Of a stretch of 64,000 nt of DNA, positions 25,055 to 32,552 are shown one piece after another. A program made the translations under genes and the position numbers. Source of the DNA: Treponema primitia ZAS-2 (GTDB lineage Bacteria > Spirochaetota > Spirochaetia > Treponematales > Breznakiellaceae); contig NC_015578.1 of assembly GCF_000214375.1 (NCBI RefSeq), forward strand, positions 3,472,001-3,536,000, written 5' to 3'. How positions within the stretch are numbered: the stretch's first letter is position 1; each line of letters opens with the position of its first letter. The notes below the pieces were generated by a model. The model saw nothing but the letters and a program-made list of their open reading frames with translations. It ran no database searches and was not told the DNA's origin.

Positions 25055-25982
25055 CCGGGACCTCCCCAGCGGACCGGCGCTCGATTTTTTCAAAAGAAGG
25101 AAGGATGCGATCCGAGGGATCGATAAACTGGGAGACGCAATCGCAAAAAATATTGAGGCTCACCACCGTAAGGACGATAGCTGCCCCCGGCGCCAGGGCC
25201 AGCAGGGGACTCTGGAGCAGAAAGTTCCGCCCCTCGTCAAGCATGGCCCCCCAGTCCGCAGTAGGGGGCCTGACCCCCAATCCGATAAAGCTCAGAGCCG
25301 CCAGGTCGAGGATCGCATAGGCCAGGTCCAGGGTAAGCTGCACCAGCACAGTATCCAGGCAGTTGGGAAAAATATGACGGAACATCACGTAGGGCCGGGA
25401 AAAGCCGATGGATTCTGCAGCCTCTACATAGGTCTTATTTTTTTCTATCAAAGTAAGGGAGCGCACCAGTCGGGTAAGCATGGGCACATAGACTATCCCC
25501 AGGGCGATAACCGCATTAGCCATACCCCGCCCCAGGGCGGCAACCAGGAGAAAGGCCAGGAGCAGCGAGGGAAAGGAAAGCAGCACATCGCAAAAGCGCC
25601 CCACAATGGCGTCGAACTTCCCCCCGTAATAGCCGGAGCAAAGCCCCAGAGGCGCCCCGATAAGCACCGAAAGGAGCACCACTCCCAGGGCACTCAGCAT
25701 GGTCACCCGTCCGCCGTAGAGCAGCCGGGAAAAAAGGTCCCGCCCCATTTTGTCCGCACCCAGGAGGTGTTCCCGGGACGGCGAAGCCAAAGACGCGGAA
25801 AGGTCCTGCCCAGTCTCGCTATAAGGCGCCAACACCGGCGCGAAAAAGCAGCACAGGATGATGAGAAGCAGCAATCCCCCGGATATAAGCAAAGGCGGCG
25901 TAAACCACGTGCCAACGGCCTTTTGTCCCGGACGCTTCATTGGAAAGAACAACTTGTGGCTGAACAAGGGGGCTTTCTTCAT
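25044..25982 (-). CDS. Dipeptide/oligopeptide ABC transporter permease, DppC/OppC type
   Basis: 312 residues. An N-terminal membrane helix (LLISGGLLLLIILCCFFAPVLAPY) precedes the DppC signature HLLGADKMGRDLFSRLLYGGR, followed by five more helices and the EAA loop EAAESIGFSRPYVMFRHIFPN. It overlaps the upstream DppB-type gene by ATGA (25979-25982) and the downstream ATPase gene, so the BCDF genes form a translationally coupled operon. Confidence 0.94.
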   Translation of the reverse strand: MKKAPLFSHKLFFPMKRPGQKAVGTWFTPPLLISGGLLLLIILCCFFAPVLAPYSETGQDLSASLASPSREHLLGADKMGRDLFSRLLYGGRVTMLSALGVVLLSVLIGAPLGLCSGYYGGKFDAIVGRFCDVLLSFPSLLLAFLLVAALGRGMANAVIALGIVYVPMLTRLVRSLTLIEKNKTYVEAAESIGFSRPYVMFRHIFPNCLDTVLVQLTLDLAYAILDLAALSFIGLGVRPPTADWGAMLDEGRNFLLQSPLLALAPGAAIVLTVVSLNIFCDCVSQFIDPSDRILPSFEKIERRSAGEVPVEH

Positions 25983-27025
25983 ACAGCCCTGGCATCGCTG
26001 GCCGCGCCCCCGGCGGGGGCAGTTTTTTCAAGGCCGCTCCCAGCAACGTTTCCGCCACCTGCGCCAACGGAAGCGGCAGAAGCGGCCCGAATCCGGGGAT
26101 CGATCAGCACATACACGATGTCCACCACCAGGTTAAGCAGCAAAAACAGAGCCACCAGGAACATGATAATGCCCTGCACCAGGGGATAATCCGCCGACTG
26201 GATACCCTCGATAAGTAAAGCCCCGATACCACCCAGGGCAAACACGTTTTCCACCAGCACCGCCCCTATCACCATGGACCCGATTTGTATCCCCGCCACG
26301 GTAATCACCGGGATAAGGGTGTTTTTCAGACAATGGACCGCCAGGATACGGCGCCGGGGGGTCCCCTTGGCAGTCAGGGCCAGGGCGTAATTCGATTTCA
26401 GCTCTCCAATCATACGGTCCCGGGTAATCCGCCCCATGAGGGCAACCATGTTAAGGCTCAGGGCAAAGGCCGGCAAAGCCAGGTAGTAGAGGTTCTCCCC
26501 AAAATTGTGCCCCGCCCCAAAGGCCGGAAACCAGCGCAGCCTCAGGGCAAAGATCAGCATCAGCACAATGGCGTTGAGAAACACCGGGGAAGACACACAG
26601 AAAATCATAATCCCCGACACAATACGGTCCAGGATCGAGTCCCGCTTCACCGCGCAGAGCACCCCCGCCGGAATAGCCAGCAGCACCGCAAAGACCGCAC
26701 TCATCAGCACCAACTGAATCGTGGTAGGCAGCCGGGCTGCCAGCAGATAAGCCACACTCTGGCGGTGCTTAAAACTGTCCCCTAGATTGCCCCGGAATAC
26801 ATTAGTTATCCATATAAAGTACTGCCGGGGCAAACTCTGATCCAGGTGATACTGGGCAATCAAAGCCGCCCGTGTCTCATCGCCAATCCGCCGCCCATTG
26901 GTAATAGACGCCATAGGGTCCGAAGGGGTCAGGCGGATAAGAAAAAAGATCGCCACCGACACCACCAGCAGAATGGGGATGAGGACGAGAATCCGCTTGG
27001 CTATGTACCGGACTAAAAAGGCCAT
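25979..27025 (-). CDS. Dipeptide/oligopeptide ABC transporter permease, DppB/OppB type
   Basis: 348 residues opening with the DppB hallmark FLVRYIAKRILVLIPILLVVSVAIFFLIRLTPSDP and with the EAA-like loop ALTAKGTPRRRILAVHCLKNTLIP near residue 215. Six membrane helices are expected. The C-terminus runs about 30 residues past the usual end (Ala/Gly-rich, GAGGGNVAGSGLEKTAPAGG). It is the first gene of the BCDF operon and lies next to the left edge of the AT-richer island. Confidence 0.94.
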   Translation of the reverse strand: MAFLVRYIAKRILVLIPILLVVSVAIFFLIRLTPSDPMASITNGRRIGDETRAALIAQYHLDQSLPRQYFIWITNVFRGNLGDSFKHRQSVAYLLAARLPTTIQLVLMSAVFAVLLAIPAGVLCAVKRDSILDRIVSGIMIFCVSSPVFLNAIVLMLIFALRLRWFPAFGAGHNFGENLYYLALPAFALSLNMVALMGRITRDRMIGELKSNYALALTAKGTPRRRILAVHCLKNTLIPVITVAGIQIGSMVIGAVLVENVFALGGIGALLIEGIQSADYPLVQGIIMFLVALFLLLNLVVDIVYVLIDPRIRAASAASVGAGGGNVAGSGLEKTAPAGGAASDARAV

Positions 27026-27128
27026 TCTGTTTTACTAGCATGTCTCGGGGCTTTATTCAAGGATTGGCGACAGACTACCAGGGCAAAAGGGCGCCGCAGA
27101 GTCCGGGGAGGATTTTAGAGAGTACGCC

Positions 27129-27156
27129 TTGACGTCTTAATAACTTAAAGTATATT
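27129..27156 (+). promoter_or_regulatory. Promoter of the type I RM locus
   Basis: TTGACG (27129-27134), a 16-bp spacer and TATATT (27151-27156). It predicts a start near 27163 and supports hsdM translation from 27205. Confidence 0.5.
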
Positions 27157-27204
27157 TTGTTGCATGAACTTAAGTTTCACAATTTGCCAAGAGGTCAGCC
27201 GCAG

Positions 27205-28671
27205 ATGATAACAGGCGCGATTAAGAACAAAGTCGATAAAATCTGGACCGATATTTGGGCCGGCGGCATAACCAACCCCATAACCGTCATCGAGCAGCTT
27301 ACCTATCTCATGTTCATCCGTTCCCTGGACGAAAAAGAGCTGGAGAACGAGCAGTTCGAAAACACTGCCAAAGTGAAGATGGACAAAATCTTTCCCCGGT
27401 CAAAAGAAGGCCAGTCCATGCGTTGGAGCAAGTTCAAGGAACAGGACCCCCGTGAAATCTTCGACATCATCTCCCAGCGGGTCTTCCCTTTTATCAAAAA
27501 ATTGCAGGGTAAAGAGGAAACCGCCTTCTCCCGCTATATGGAAGATGCCATGTTTCTTATCCCCACCCCCCAGGTACTGCAAAAAATCGTCACCGGCCTG
27601 GACGATCTCTATCAGAATGACCTCGCCGGTCTGGACATGCAAGGCGACCTTTATGAGTATATGCTGGGCAAACTTTCAACCGCCGGTCAGAATGGCCAAT
27701 TCCGTACCCCCAAGCATATCCGTGAAATGATGGTCCAGCTAATGGCGCCCACCCCCAATGATCTAATATGCGATCCCGCCTGTGGGACCGCCGGCTTTCT
27801 GGTGTCCGCTGCCGAATATATCCGCACCCACTATGAATCGAAGATGACCACCAAGCAATGGAATTTGTTCGCCGGTGACATGTTTACCGGTTTTGATACC
27901 GACCATACCATGCTCCGCCTATCAGCCATGAACCTCATGCTCCACTCCATCACCCACCCGCAAGTGGAATATAAGGATAGCGTTTCAAAGCAGAATAAGA
28001 TCGCCGGTACATATGATATCGTACTCGCCAATCCGCCGTTTAAGGGAACCGTGGATGAGGAAAGTATCAATGATAATCTAAAGGCAGCGACCAACACAAA
28101 AAAAACAGAGCTTCTGTTTATCGCCCTTTTCCTCAGGCTGCTGAAAAAAGGCGGGCGCTGCGCCTGCATCGTACCCGATGGCGTTTTGTTTGGCTCCTCC
28201 AACGCCCACACCGCGCTCCGCAAGGAGCTTGTGGAAAACCATCAGCTTGGGGGGGTAATCTCCATGCCCTCCGGAGTGTTCAAACCCTATGCCGGAGTTT
28301 CGACCGCCGTACTGGTGTTTACCAAAACAGGCGCAGGCGGAACCGATAAAGTCTGGTTCTACGATATGCAGGCCGATGGTTTCTCCCTGGACGATAAGCG
28401 CAGCAGCATAAACAATAACGACATACCAGACATCGTAACACGCTTCCACGCGCTTGATAAAGAAAGCAAGCGAAAACGCACCGACAAGTCCTTCCTAGTA
28501 CCAAAAAAGGAGATTGTAGATAACGGATACGACTTAAGCATCAACAAATACAAAAAGACGATTACAAAAGCGGTTGAATACCCGCCTACAAGCGAAATTA
28601 TGGCAGGTTTGTTTGACTTGGAAAAAAACATAGCCAAAGGACTAAAAGAGTTGGAGGCGATGCTGAAATGA
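27205..28671 (+). CDS. hsdM: Type I restriction-modification DNA methyltransferase subunit
   Basis: 488 residues from the ATG at 27205 (the open frame reaches back to 27157, before the predicted transcript start). The N-terminal helical HsdM domain (VDKIWTDIWAGGITNPITVIEQLTYLMFIR) is followed by the N6-adenine methylase core with SAM-binding DPACGTAGFL near residue 190 and catalytic NPPF near 276. With two HsdM and one HsdS it methylates adenine in a bipartite target and also forms the restriction complex. Its stop overlaps the next gene by ATGA. GC content is visibly lower than in the flanking dpp genes, consistent with acquisition. Confidence 0.96.
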   Translation: MITGAIKNKVDKIWTDIWAGGITNPITVIEQLTYLMFIRSLDEKELENEQFENTAKVKMDKIFPRSKEGQSMRWSKFKEQDPREIFDIISQRVFPFIKKLQGKEETAFSRYMEDAMFLIPTPQVLQKIVTGLDDLYQNDLAGLDMQGDLYEYMLGKLSTAGQNGQFRTPKHIREMMVQLMAPTPNDLICDPACGTAGFLVSAAEYIRTHYESKMTTKQWNLFAGDMFTGFDTDHTMLRLSAMNLMLHSITHPQVEYKDSVSKQNKIAGTYDIVLANPPFKGTVDEESINDNLKAATNTKKTELLFIALFLRLLKKGGRCACIVPDGVLFGSSNAHTALRKELVENHQLGGVISMPSGVFKPYAGVSTAVLVFTKTGAGGTDKVWFYDMQADGFSLDDKRSSINNNDIPDIVTRFHALDKESKRKRTDKSFLVPKKEIVDNGYDLSINKYKKTITKAVEYPPTSEIMAGLFDLEKNIAKGLKELEAMLK

Positions 28672-28892
28672 TCCATTGCGCAGAAAAAGAAATGGATTTT
28701 TGTATTTTTCTCATTCACAAACTTGCAGAATCCTGGGGCAAATCCACGCCGGAGGCTTATAAAATAATTTCGGACTCAAATATTCTGGATGAGTATATTA
28801 TCCCCTGTTTCGATACGCTACACACCCTTGGCGCCGAATATTTAGTAGAAGATGTGACCGAATTCGTCCGTGAAAAGGGTGTAGCACTATGA
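28668..28892 (+). CDS. DUF3791-type small protein
   Basis: 74 residues: a helical N-terminus (KEMDFCIFLIHKLAESWGKSTPEAY) and the DUF3791 ending FDTLHTLGAEYLVEDVTEFVREKG. Its start overlaps the hsdM stop (ATGA) and its stop overlaps the DUF3990 gene by 4 bp. DUF3791 genes are regularly found immediately before DUF3990 genes; an antitoxin or chaperone role is plausible but unproven. Its place inside an RM operon is unusual. Confidence 0.75.
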   Translation: MIHCAEKEMDFCIFLIHKLAESWGKSTPEAYKIISDSNILDEYIIPCFDTLHTLGAEYLVEDVTEFVREKGVAL

Positions 28893-29371
28893 AAGTATAT
28901 CACGGGTCATCAGCCGTGGTGAATAAACCAGATATAAAATTCTCCAGGAAAAATCTTGATTTTGGAAAAGGTTTCTATGTGACTTCATACCAGGAACAAG
29001 CAGAAAATTGGGCGAAACGAAAGGCTCTGCGGAAAGGAACGGCGCCTATTGTAAGTGCATATACCTTAAATGAAGATTTTGATAGGTTTCAAATTCTGCG
29101 ATTTGAGCAGGATAATAAAGCTTGGATTGACTTTGTATGTGCCTGTAGAAGTGGCAAAGATATATACCGGAACTATGATATTATCATTGGGAGTGTGGCA
29201 AATGACAAAGTATATACCGCAGTCGATATGTATTATCGGGGAATATGGGATATTGAGCGAACGCTTTCTGAAATAAAATATTATAAAATGAATGATCAAT
29301 ACTGCCTCATTACGCAGCAATTCATTGATGCAAAATTGTTGTTTATTGATTCCTATGAGGTTGCCCTATGA
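28889..29371 (+). CDS. DUF3990 protein, possible ADP-ribosyltransferase-fold toxin
   Basis: 160 residues starting with YHGSSAVVNKPDIKFSRKNLDFGKGFYVTSYQEQAENWA, the DUF3990 signature. The YHGS, DFGKGFYVT and Gln-Ala spacing resembles the H-Y-E/Q layout of small ADP-ribosyltransferase-like domains (comparison to that superfamily is from memory). Typical partners are the short proteins encoded on each side. I infer a toxin-like effector; no activity can be shown from sequence. It overlaps both neighbours by 4 bp. Confidence 0.7.
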   Translation: MKVYHGSSAVVNKPDIKFSRKNLDFGKGFYVTSYQEQAENWAKRKALRKGTAPIVSAYTLNEDFDRFQILRFEQDNKAWIDFVCACRSGKDIYRNYDIIIGSVANDKVYTAVDMYYRGIWDIERTLSEIKYYKMNDQYCLITQQFIDAKLLFIDSYEVAL

Positions 29372-29619
29372 GCGATACCCATCCCAAGCAGGCCGATTTA
29401 GAGAGCCTTCGTAAAGAGTCTCTTGAAAAAGACATTATTGCAATTATTGCCAACAAAGCAAATATTGATGTCAGGGTAGCGATGGACATTTATTTTCACA
29501 GTAGCCTTTCTGTCCAGATTGACGGTGGCGTATATGGCATTCAGTATCTTGATGCGCGGTATCTTGCGGATGATCTGATGGAAAACGAGAGCGAATTGTT
29601 TGCGAAATTGGTAGATTGA
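29368..29619 (+). CDS. Small partner protein of the DUF3990 cassette
   Basis: 83 residues, helical: DIIAIIANKANIDVRVAMDIYFHSSLSVQ then GVYGIQYLDARYLADDLMENE. The 'YGIQYLD..YLA.DL' ending recurs in short proteins encoded after DUF3990 genes. It overlaps the DUF3990 gene by 4 bp and stops 1 bp before hsdS, so all genes from hsdM to hsdS are likely one transcript. It is a candidate antitoxin. Confidence 0.68.
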   Translation: MSDTHPKQADLESLRKESLEKDIIAIIANKANIDVRVAMDIYFHSSLSVQIDGGVYGIQYLDARYLADDLMENESELFAKLVD

Positions 29620-29620
29620 A

Positions 29621-30736
29621 ATGAGTAAATGGGAAAAAGTACGATTGGGAGATTTAACCAAAATAAAAACTGGTAAATTGGATGCTAATGCCAGTTCCAA
29701 TGATGGGGAATACCCTTTTTTTACGTGCTCAAAAGAGCCATTAAAAATATCTTCATACAGCTATGATTGCGAATGTGTTTTAGTCGCAGGCAATGGCGAT
29801 TTAAATGTAAAATACTATAATGGAAAATTTGACGCTTATCAACGAACCTATATTATCGAAAGTATCGATAAAAATAAACTTTTTGTCCCATACCTATATT
29901 TATATTTAAGTGACTATGTTGATACACTACGTGGATTATCAATAGGTGGTGTTATAAAGTACATAAAATTAGGTAATTTAACAGATGCAGCTATACCAAT
30001 CCCACCATTGAACACGCAAAAACAGATCGTCGCTATACTAGACAAAGCAAATCTTCTGATTGAATCACGCAAACAACAGCTTGCACAGCTTGACCTACTG
30101 GTCAAATCCCGGTTTGTCGAGATGTTTGGGGACCCGGTGACTAACCCGATGGGGTGGGATGTTAAAAAATTGAAAAATTTATATAAGGTAAGATCCAGTA
30201 AACGTATTTATCAGAATGAACAAGTATCCGAGGGTATACGATTTTTACGGGTATCGGACTTAGTACGAAAAATCCTTGACGGCATTGATTCTTGTGATCT
30301 CTATATTTCCGAAGAACAGTATATGCGTTTTTTGGATAGTGGACTTGTACCTAAAGCAGAAGATATTTTAGTTACATCAAGGGGAACTTTGGGATTGTGC
30401 TATATAGTTCAGCCGTCTGATAGATTTTATTTTCAAGATGGGATGATAAGTTGGCTTGAAAAGCAAGGAATTGAAATTGAATCAATATACGTTTATTACC
30501 TGTTTGGAACATATGGGTTCAGGCAACAAATGGAACAATTACCAACAGGCACAACAGTGAGTTACTTGTCTTTAGAAACTCTAGGTAATTTGGAAATAAT
30601 GGTCCCCCCTCTCCCCATCCAAAATGCCTTCGCTGCCTTCGTCCACCAAGTCGACAAATCGAAATTTGAAATACAAAAGGGACTAAAACAGATGGAAATT
30701 CAGTATAATGCCCTTATGCAGCAGTATTTCGGTTAA
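29621..30736 (+). CDS. hsdS: Type I RM specificity subunit (expressed copy)
   Basis: 371 residues with two target-recognition domains (about 1-130 and 180-330) separated by a conserved helix (IVAILDKANLLIESRKQQLAQLDLLVKSRFVEMFGDPV) and closed by a second helix (FAAFVHQVDKSKFEIQKGLKQMEIQYNALMQQYFG). This is the normal HsdS layout that reads each half of a bipartite target. The second domain is bounded by two repeats, 30102-30159 and 30618-30667, copied further downstream around an alternative domain. It starts immediately after the DUF3990 cassette. Confidence 0.93.
   Translation: MSKWEKVRLGDLTKIKTGKLDANASSNDGEYPFFTCSKEPLKISSYSYDCECVLVAGNGDLNVKYYNGKFDAYQRTYIIESIDKNKLFVPYLYLYLSDYVDTLRGLSIGGVIKYIKLGNLTDAAIPIPPLNTQKQIVAILDKANLLIESRKQQLAQLDLLVKSRFVEMFGDPVTNPMGWDVKKLKNLYKVRSSKRIYQNEQVSEGIRFLRVSDLVRKILDGIDSCDLYISEEQYMRFLDSGLVPKAEDILVTSRGTLGLCYIVQPSDRFYFQDGMISWLEKQGIEIESIYVYYLFGTYGFRQQMEQLPTGTTVSYLSLETLGNLEIMVPPLPIQNAFAAFVHQVDKSKFEIQKGLKQMEIQYNALMQQYFG
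30102..30159 (+). repeat. hsdS recombination repeat R1, copy 1
   Basis: 58 bp identical except for one base to 31791-31848, same orientation. It codes for KSRFVEMFGDPVTNPMGW at the conserved inter-domain helix, just before the second recognition domain. Confidence 0.9.
30618..30667 (+). repeat. hsdS recombination repeat R2, copy 1
   Basis: 50 bp identical except for one base to 32298-32347, same orientation. It codes for QNAFAAFVHQVDKSKF, closing the second recognition domain. Confidence 0.9.
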
Positions 30737-30795
30737 TCTAATCATTTTCCTTCAATGGCGGTATGCCAAATATAATCACGGAAAGGAGAATGAAA

Positions 30796-31788
30796 ATGAA
30801 AGAGGCTCTTATCATCGAAATCGAACAAGGCATGATCACGGTATTGGACAATGCCCAAATGGAACACCTGCATAAAGTCCTAATCCATTGCCTGTACAAT
30901 GTCACCGTAACAAAAAATACTGGTAATCCGGTGCAGGAGGAACAGCCGAATGAGGTTATGCTTGATTCATTTCTCGCTTCCAAGCGTGTGGAGGGATGCT
31001 CTGAGAAGTCCCTGAAGTATTACCGCTCTACCATACAGAATATGCTGAATTCTGCCAGTAAAACGGTAAAACATATGACTACTGATGATTTGCGGCAATA
31101 TCTTGCGGATTATCAAAACAAAAACCGTGCCGGAAAAGTGACACTTGATAATATCCGGCGTATCCTGTCCAGTTTCTTTTCATGGCTGGAGGATGAAAAC
31201 CATATCCTCAAAAGCCCGGTACGGCGCATCCATAAGATAAAAGCGGGACAGACCGTCAAGGAAACGTACTCAGATGAAGCATTGGAATCGATGCGCGATA
31301 ACTGTGCTTCAATTCGGGATTTAGCGATTATTGACCTGTTGGCTTCTACCGGGATGCGTGTTGGCGAGATGGTGAAGCTAAACCGGAATGATATCGATTT
31401 TGCAAACCGTGAGTGCGTTGTCCTTGGTAAAGGAGAAAAAGAACGGCCGGTGTACTTTGATGCGAGAGCGAAAATACATTTACAAAACTATCTTAACAGC
31501 CGGCCTGATGATAATTCAGCCCTATTCGTTTCATTGATAAAGCCATTTAATCGGCTCGAAATCAGTGGCGTAGAGATACGACTTCGAGAGCTGGGAAAGC
31601 AATTAAATATCCCAAAAGTACATCCACACAAATTCCGGCGTACCTTGGCTACAAGGGCAATTGATAAAGGAATGCCAATTGAACAGGTTCAGCAGCTTTT
31701 AGGCCATCAGAAAATTGATACCACCCTGCAATATGCGATGGTAAGCCAGAATAATGTAAAACTGTCGCACCGAAAGTATATCGGCTGA
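30796..31788 (+). CDS. Tyrosine recombinase (phage-integrase family)
   Basis: 330 residues from the ATG at 30796 (AAGGAG 7 bp upstream). An N-terminal SAM-like core-binding domain (about 65-160) precedes the catalytic domain with Arg in TGMRVGEMVKL (about residue 187), Lys in GKGEKERPVYF, HxxR in HPHKFRRTL (about 276-281), His in LLGHQKI and nucleophile Tyr in TLQYAMVS (about 312). Its stop is 2 bp before repeat R1 copy 2. Located between an hsdS gene and a spare hsdS half, it is the obvious catalyst for recombination that changes RM specificity. Confidence 0.93.
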   Translation: MKEALIIEIEQGMITVLDNAQMEHLHKVLIHCLYNVTVTKNTGNPVQEEQPNEVMLDSFLASKRVEGCSEKSLKYYRSTIQNMLNSASKTVKHMTTDDLRQYLADYQNKNRAGKVTLDNIRRILSSFFSWLEDENHILKSPVRRIHKIKAGQTVKETYSDEALESMRDNCASIRDLAIIDLLASTGMRVGEMVKLNRNDIDFANRECVVLGKGEKERPVYFDARAKIHLQNYLNSRPDDNSALFVSLIKPFNRLEISGVEIRLRELGKQLNIPKVHPHKFRRTLATRAIDKGMPIEQVQQLLGHQKIDTTLQYAMVSQNNVKLSHRKYIG

Positions 31789-31790
31789 TC

Positions 31791-31848
31791 TCAAATCCCG
31801 GTTTGTCGAGATGTTTGGGGACCCAGTGACTAACCCGATGGGGTGGGA
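31791..31848 (+). repeat. hsdS recombination repeat R1, copy 2
   Basis: Matches 30102-30159 with a single G/A difference. It starts directly behind the recombinase stop codon and opens the alternative recognition domain. Confidence 0.9.
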
Positions 31849-32440
31849 GCATGGCACTATTCGAGATATTGTCACTGAAGTCAAGTATGGTACAAGTAAA
31901 CCATCAGTAGATGGGGGGAGCTACCCATATTTACGAATGAACAATATAACCTTTGGAGGGCAACTCGATATAACCGATATGAAATACATAGATTTACCCA
32001 ATAATGAGATTGAAAAATATATTGTTCGGAAAGGTGATGTCCTTTTTAACCGTACAAATAGCAAGGAACTGGTAGGAAAAACTTGTGTATTTAATCTTGA
32101 TGAACCGATGGTTATTGCTGGCTATATTATCCGCATAAGACTCAATGATAAAGCTATCCCGATATACCTTTCCACTGTCCTCAATTCAGATTATGGTAAG
32201 TTAACTTTAAACTTGATGTGTAAGAAAATTATTGGTATGGCTAACATCAATGCTCAAGAGCTACAAGATATAGCGATACTAATACCGCCCAAAGACCTCC
32301 AAAACGCCTTCGCTGCCTTCGTCCACCAAGTCGACAAATCGAAATTTTCTGATCGGAAATGGGTGGAAACTTTTGCTCCCTCGCATACACTGCTGTCCGA
32401 TTTAATCGGTAAGCATCAAAAAATCCATTTGCCTGAGTAA
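31811..32440 (+). pseudogene. hsdS: Silent hsdS half gene with alternative recognition domain
   Basis: An open frame from an ATG inside repeat R1 codes for MFGDPVTNPMGW, a target-recognition domain unrelated in sequence to domain 2 of the expressed hsdS (VTEVKYGTSKPSVDGGSYPYLRMNNI to LQDIAILIPP), and the closing FAAFVHQVDKSKF helix from repeat R2. It then diverges for about 30 residues (SDRKWVETFAPSH onward) and stops. There is no N-terminal domain and no good ribosome-binding site, so it is most likely a storage cassette expressed only after recombination with the hsdS upstream. Confidence 0.85.
32298..32347 (+). repeat. hsdS recombination repeat R2, copy 2
   Basis: Matches 30618-30667 with one T/C difference; similarity ends sharply at 32347. 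Confidence 0.88.
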
Positions 32441-32552
32441 AAATGACCCGTTTTTGGAATATTTGGTCGATTTTCAGTAATTTGTTCTTTAACCAAAGCA
32501 TCAAACATGGTATAACTATAAGGTATTTGGGCTACCGAGTGATAAAGGATGG

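Noticed and set aside
24999-26189. 396-codon plus-strand open frame
   Set aside because: Antisense to dppC/dppB-type genes; low-complexity His/Gln/Lys composition.
27026-27204. att site matching the tRNA-Asn 3' end
   Set aside because: No stretch resembling the tRNA 3' sequence was found here by eye.
30102-32347. CRISPR-like or transposon reading of the hsdS repeats
   Set aside because: Only two copies each, coding, and explained by HsdS domain architecture.
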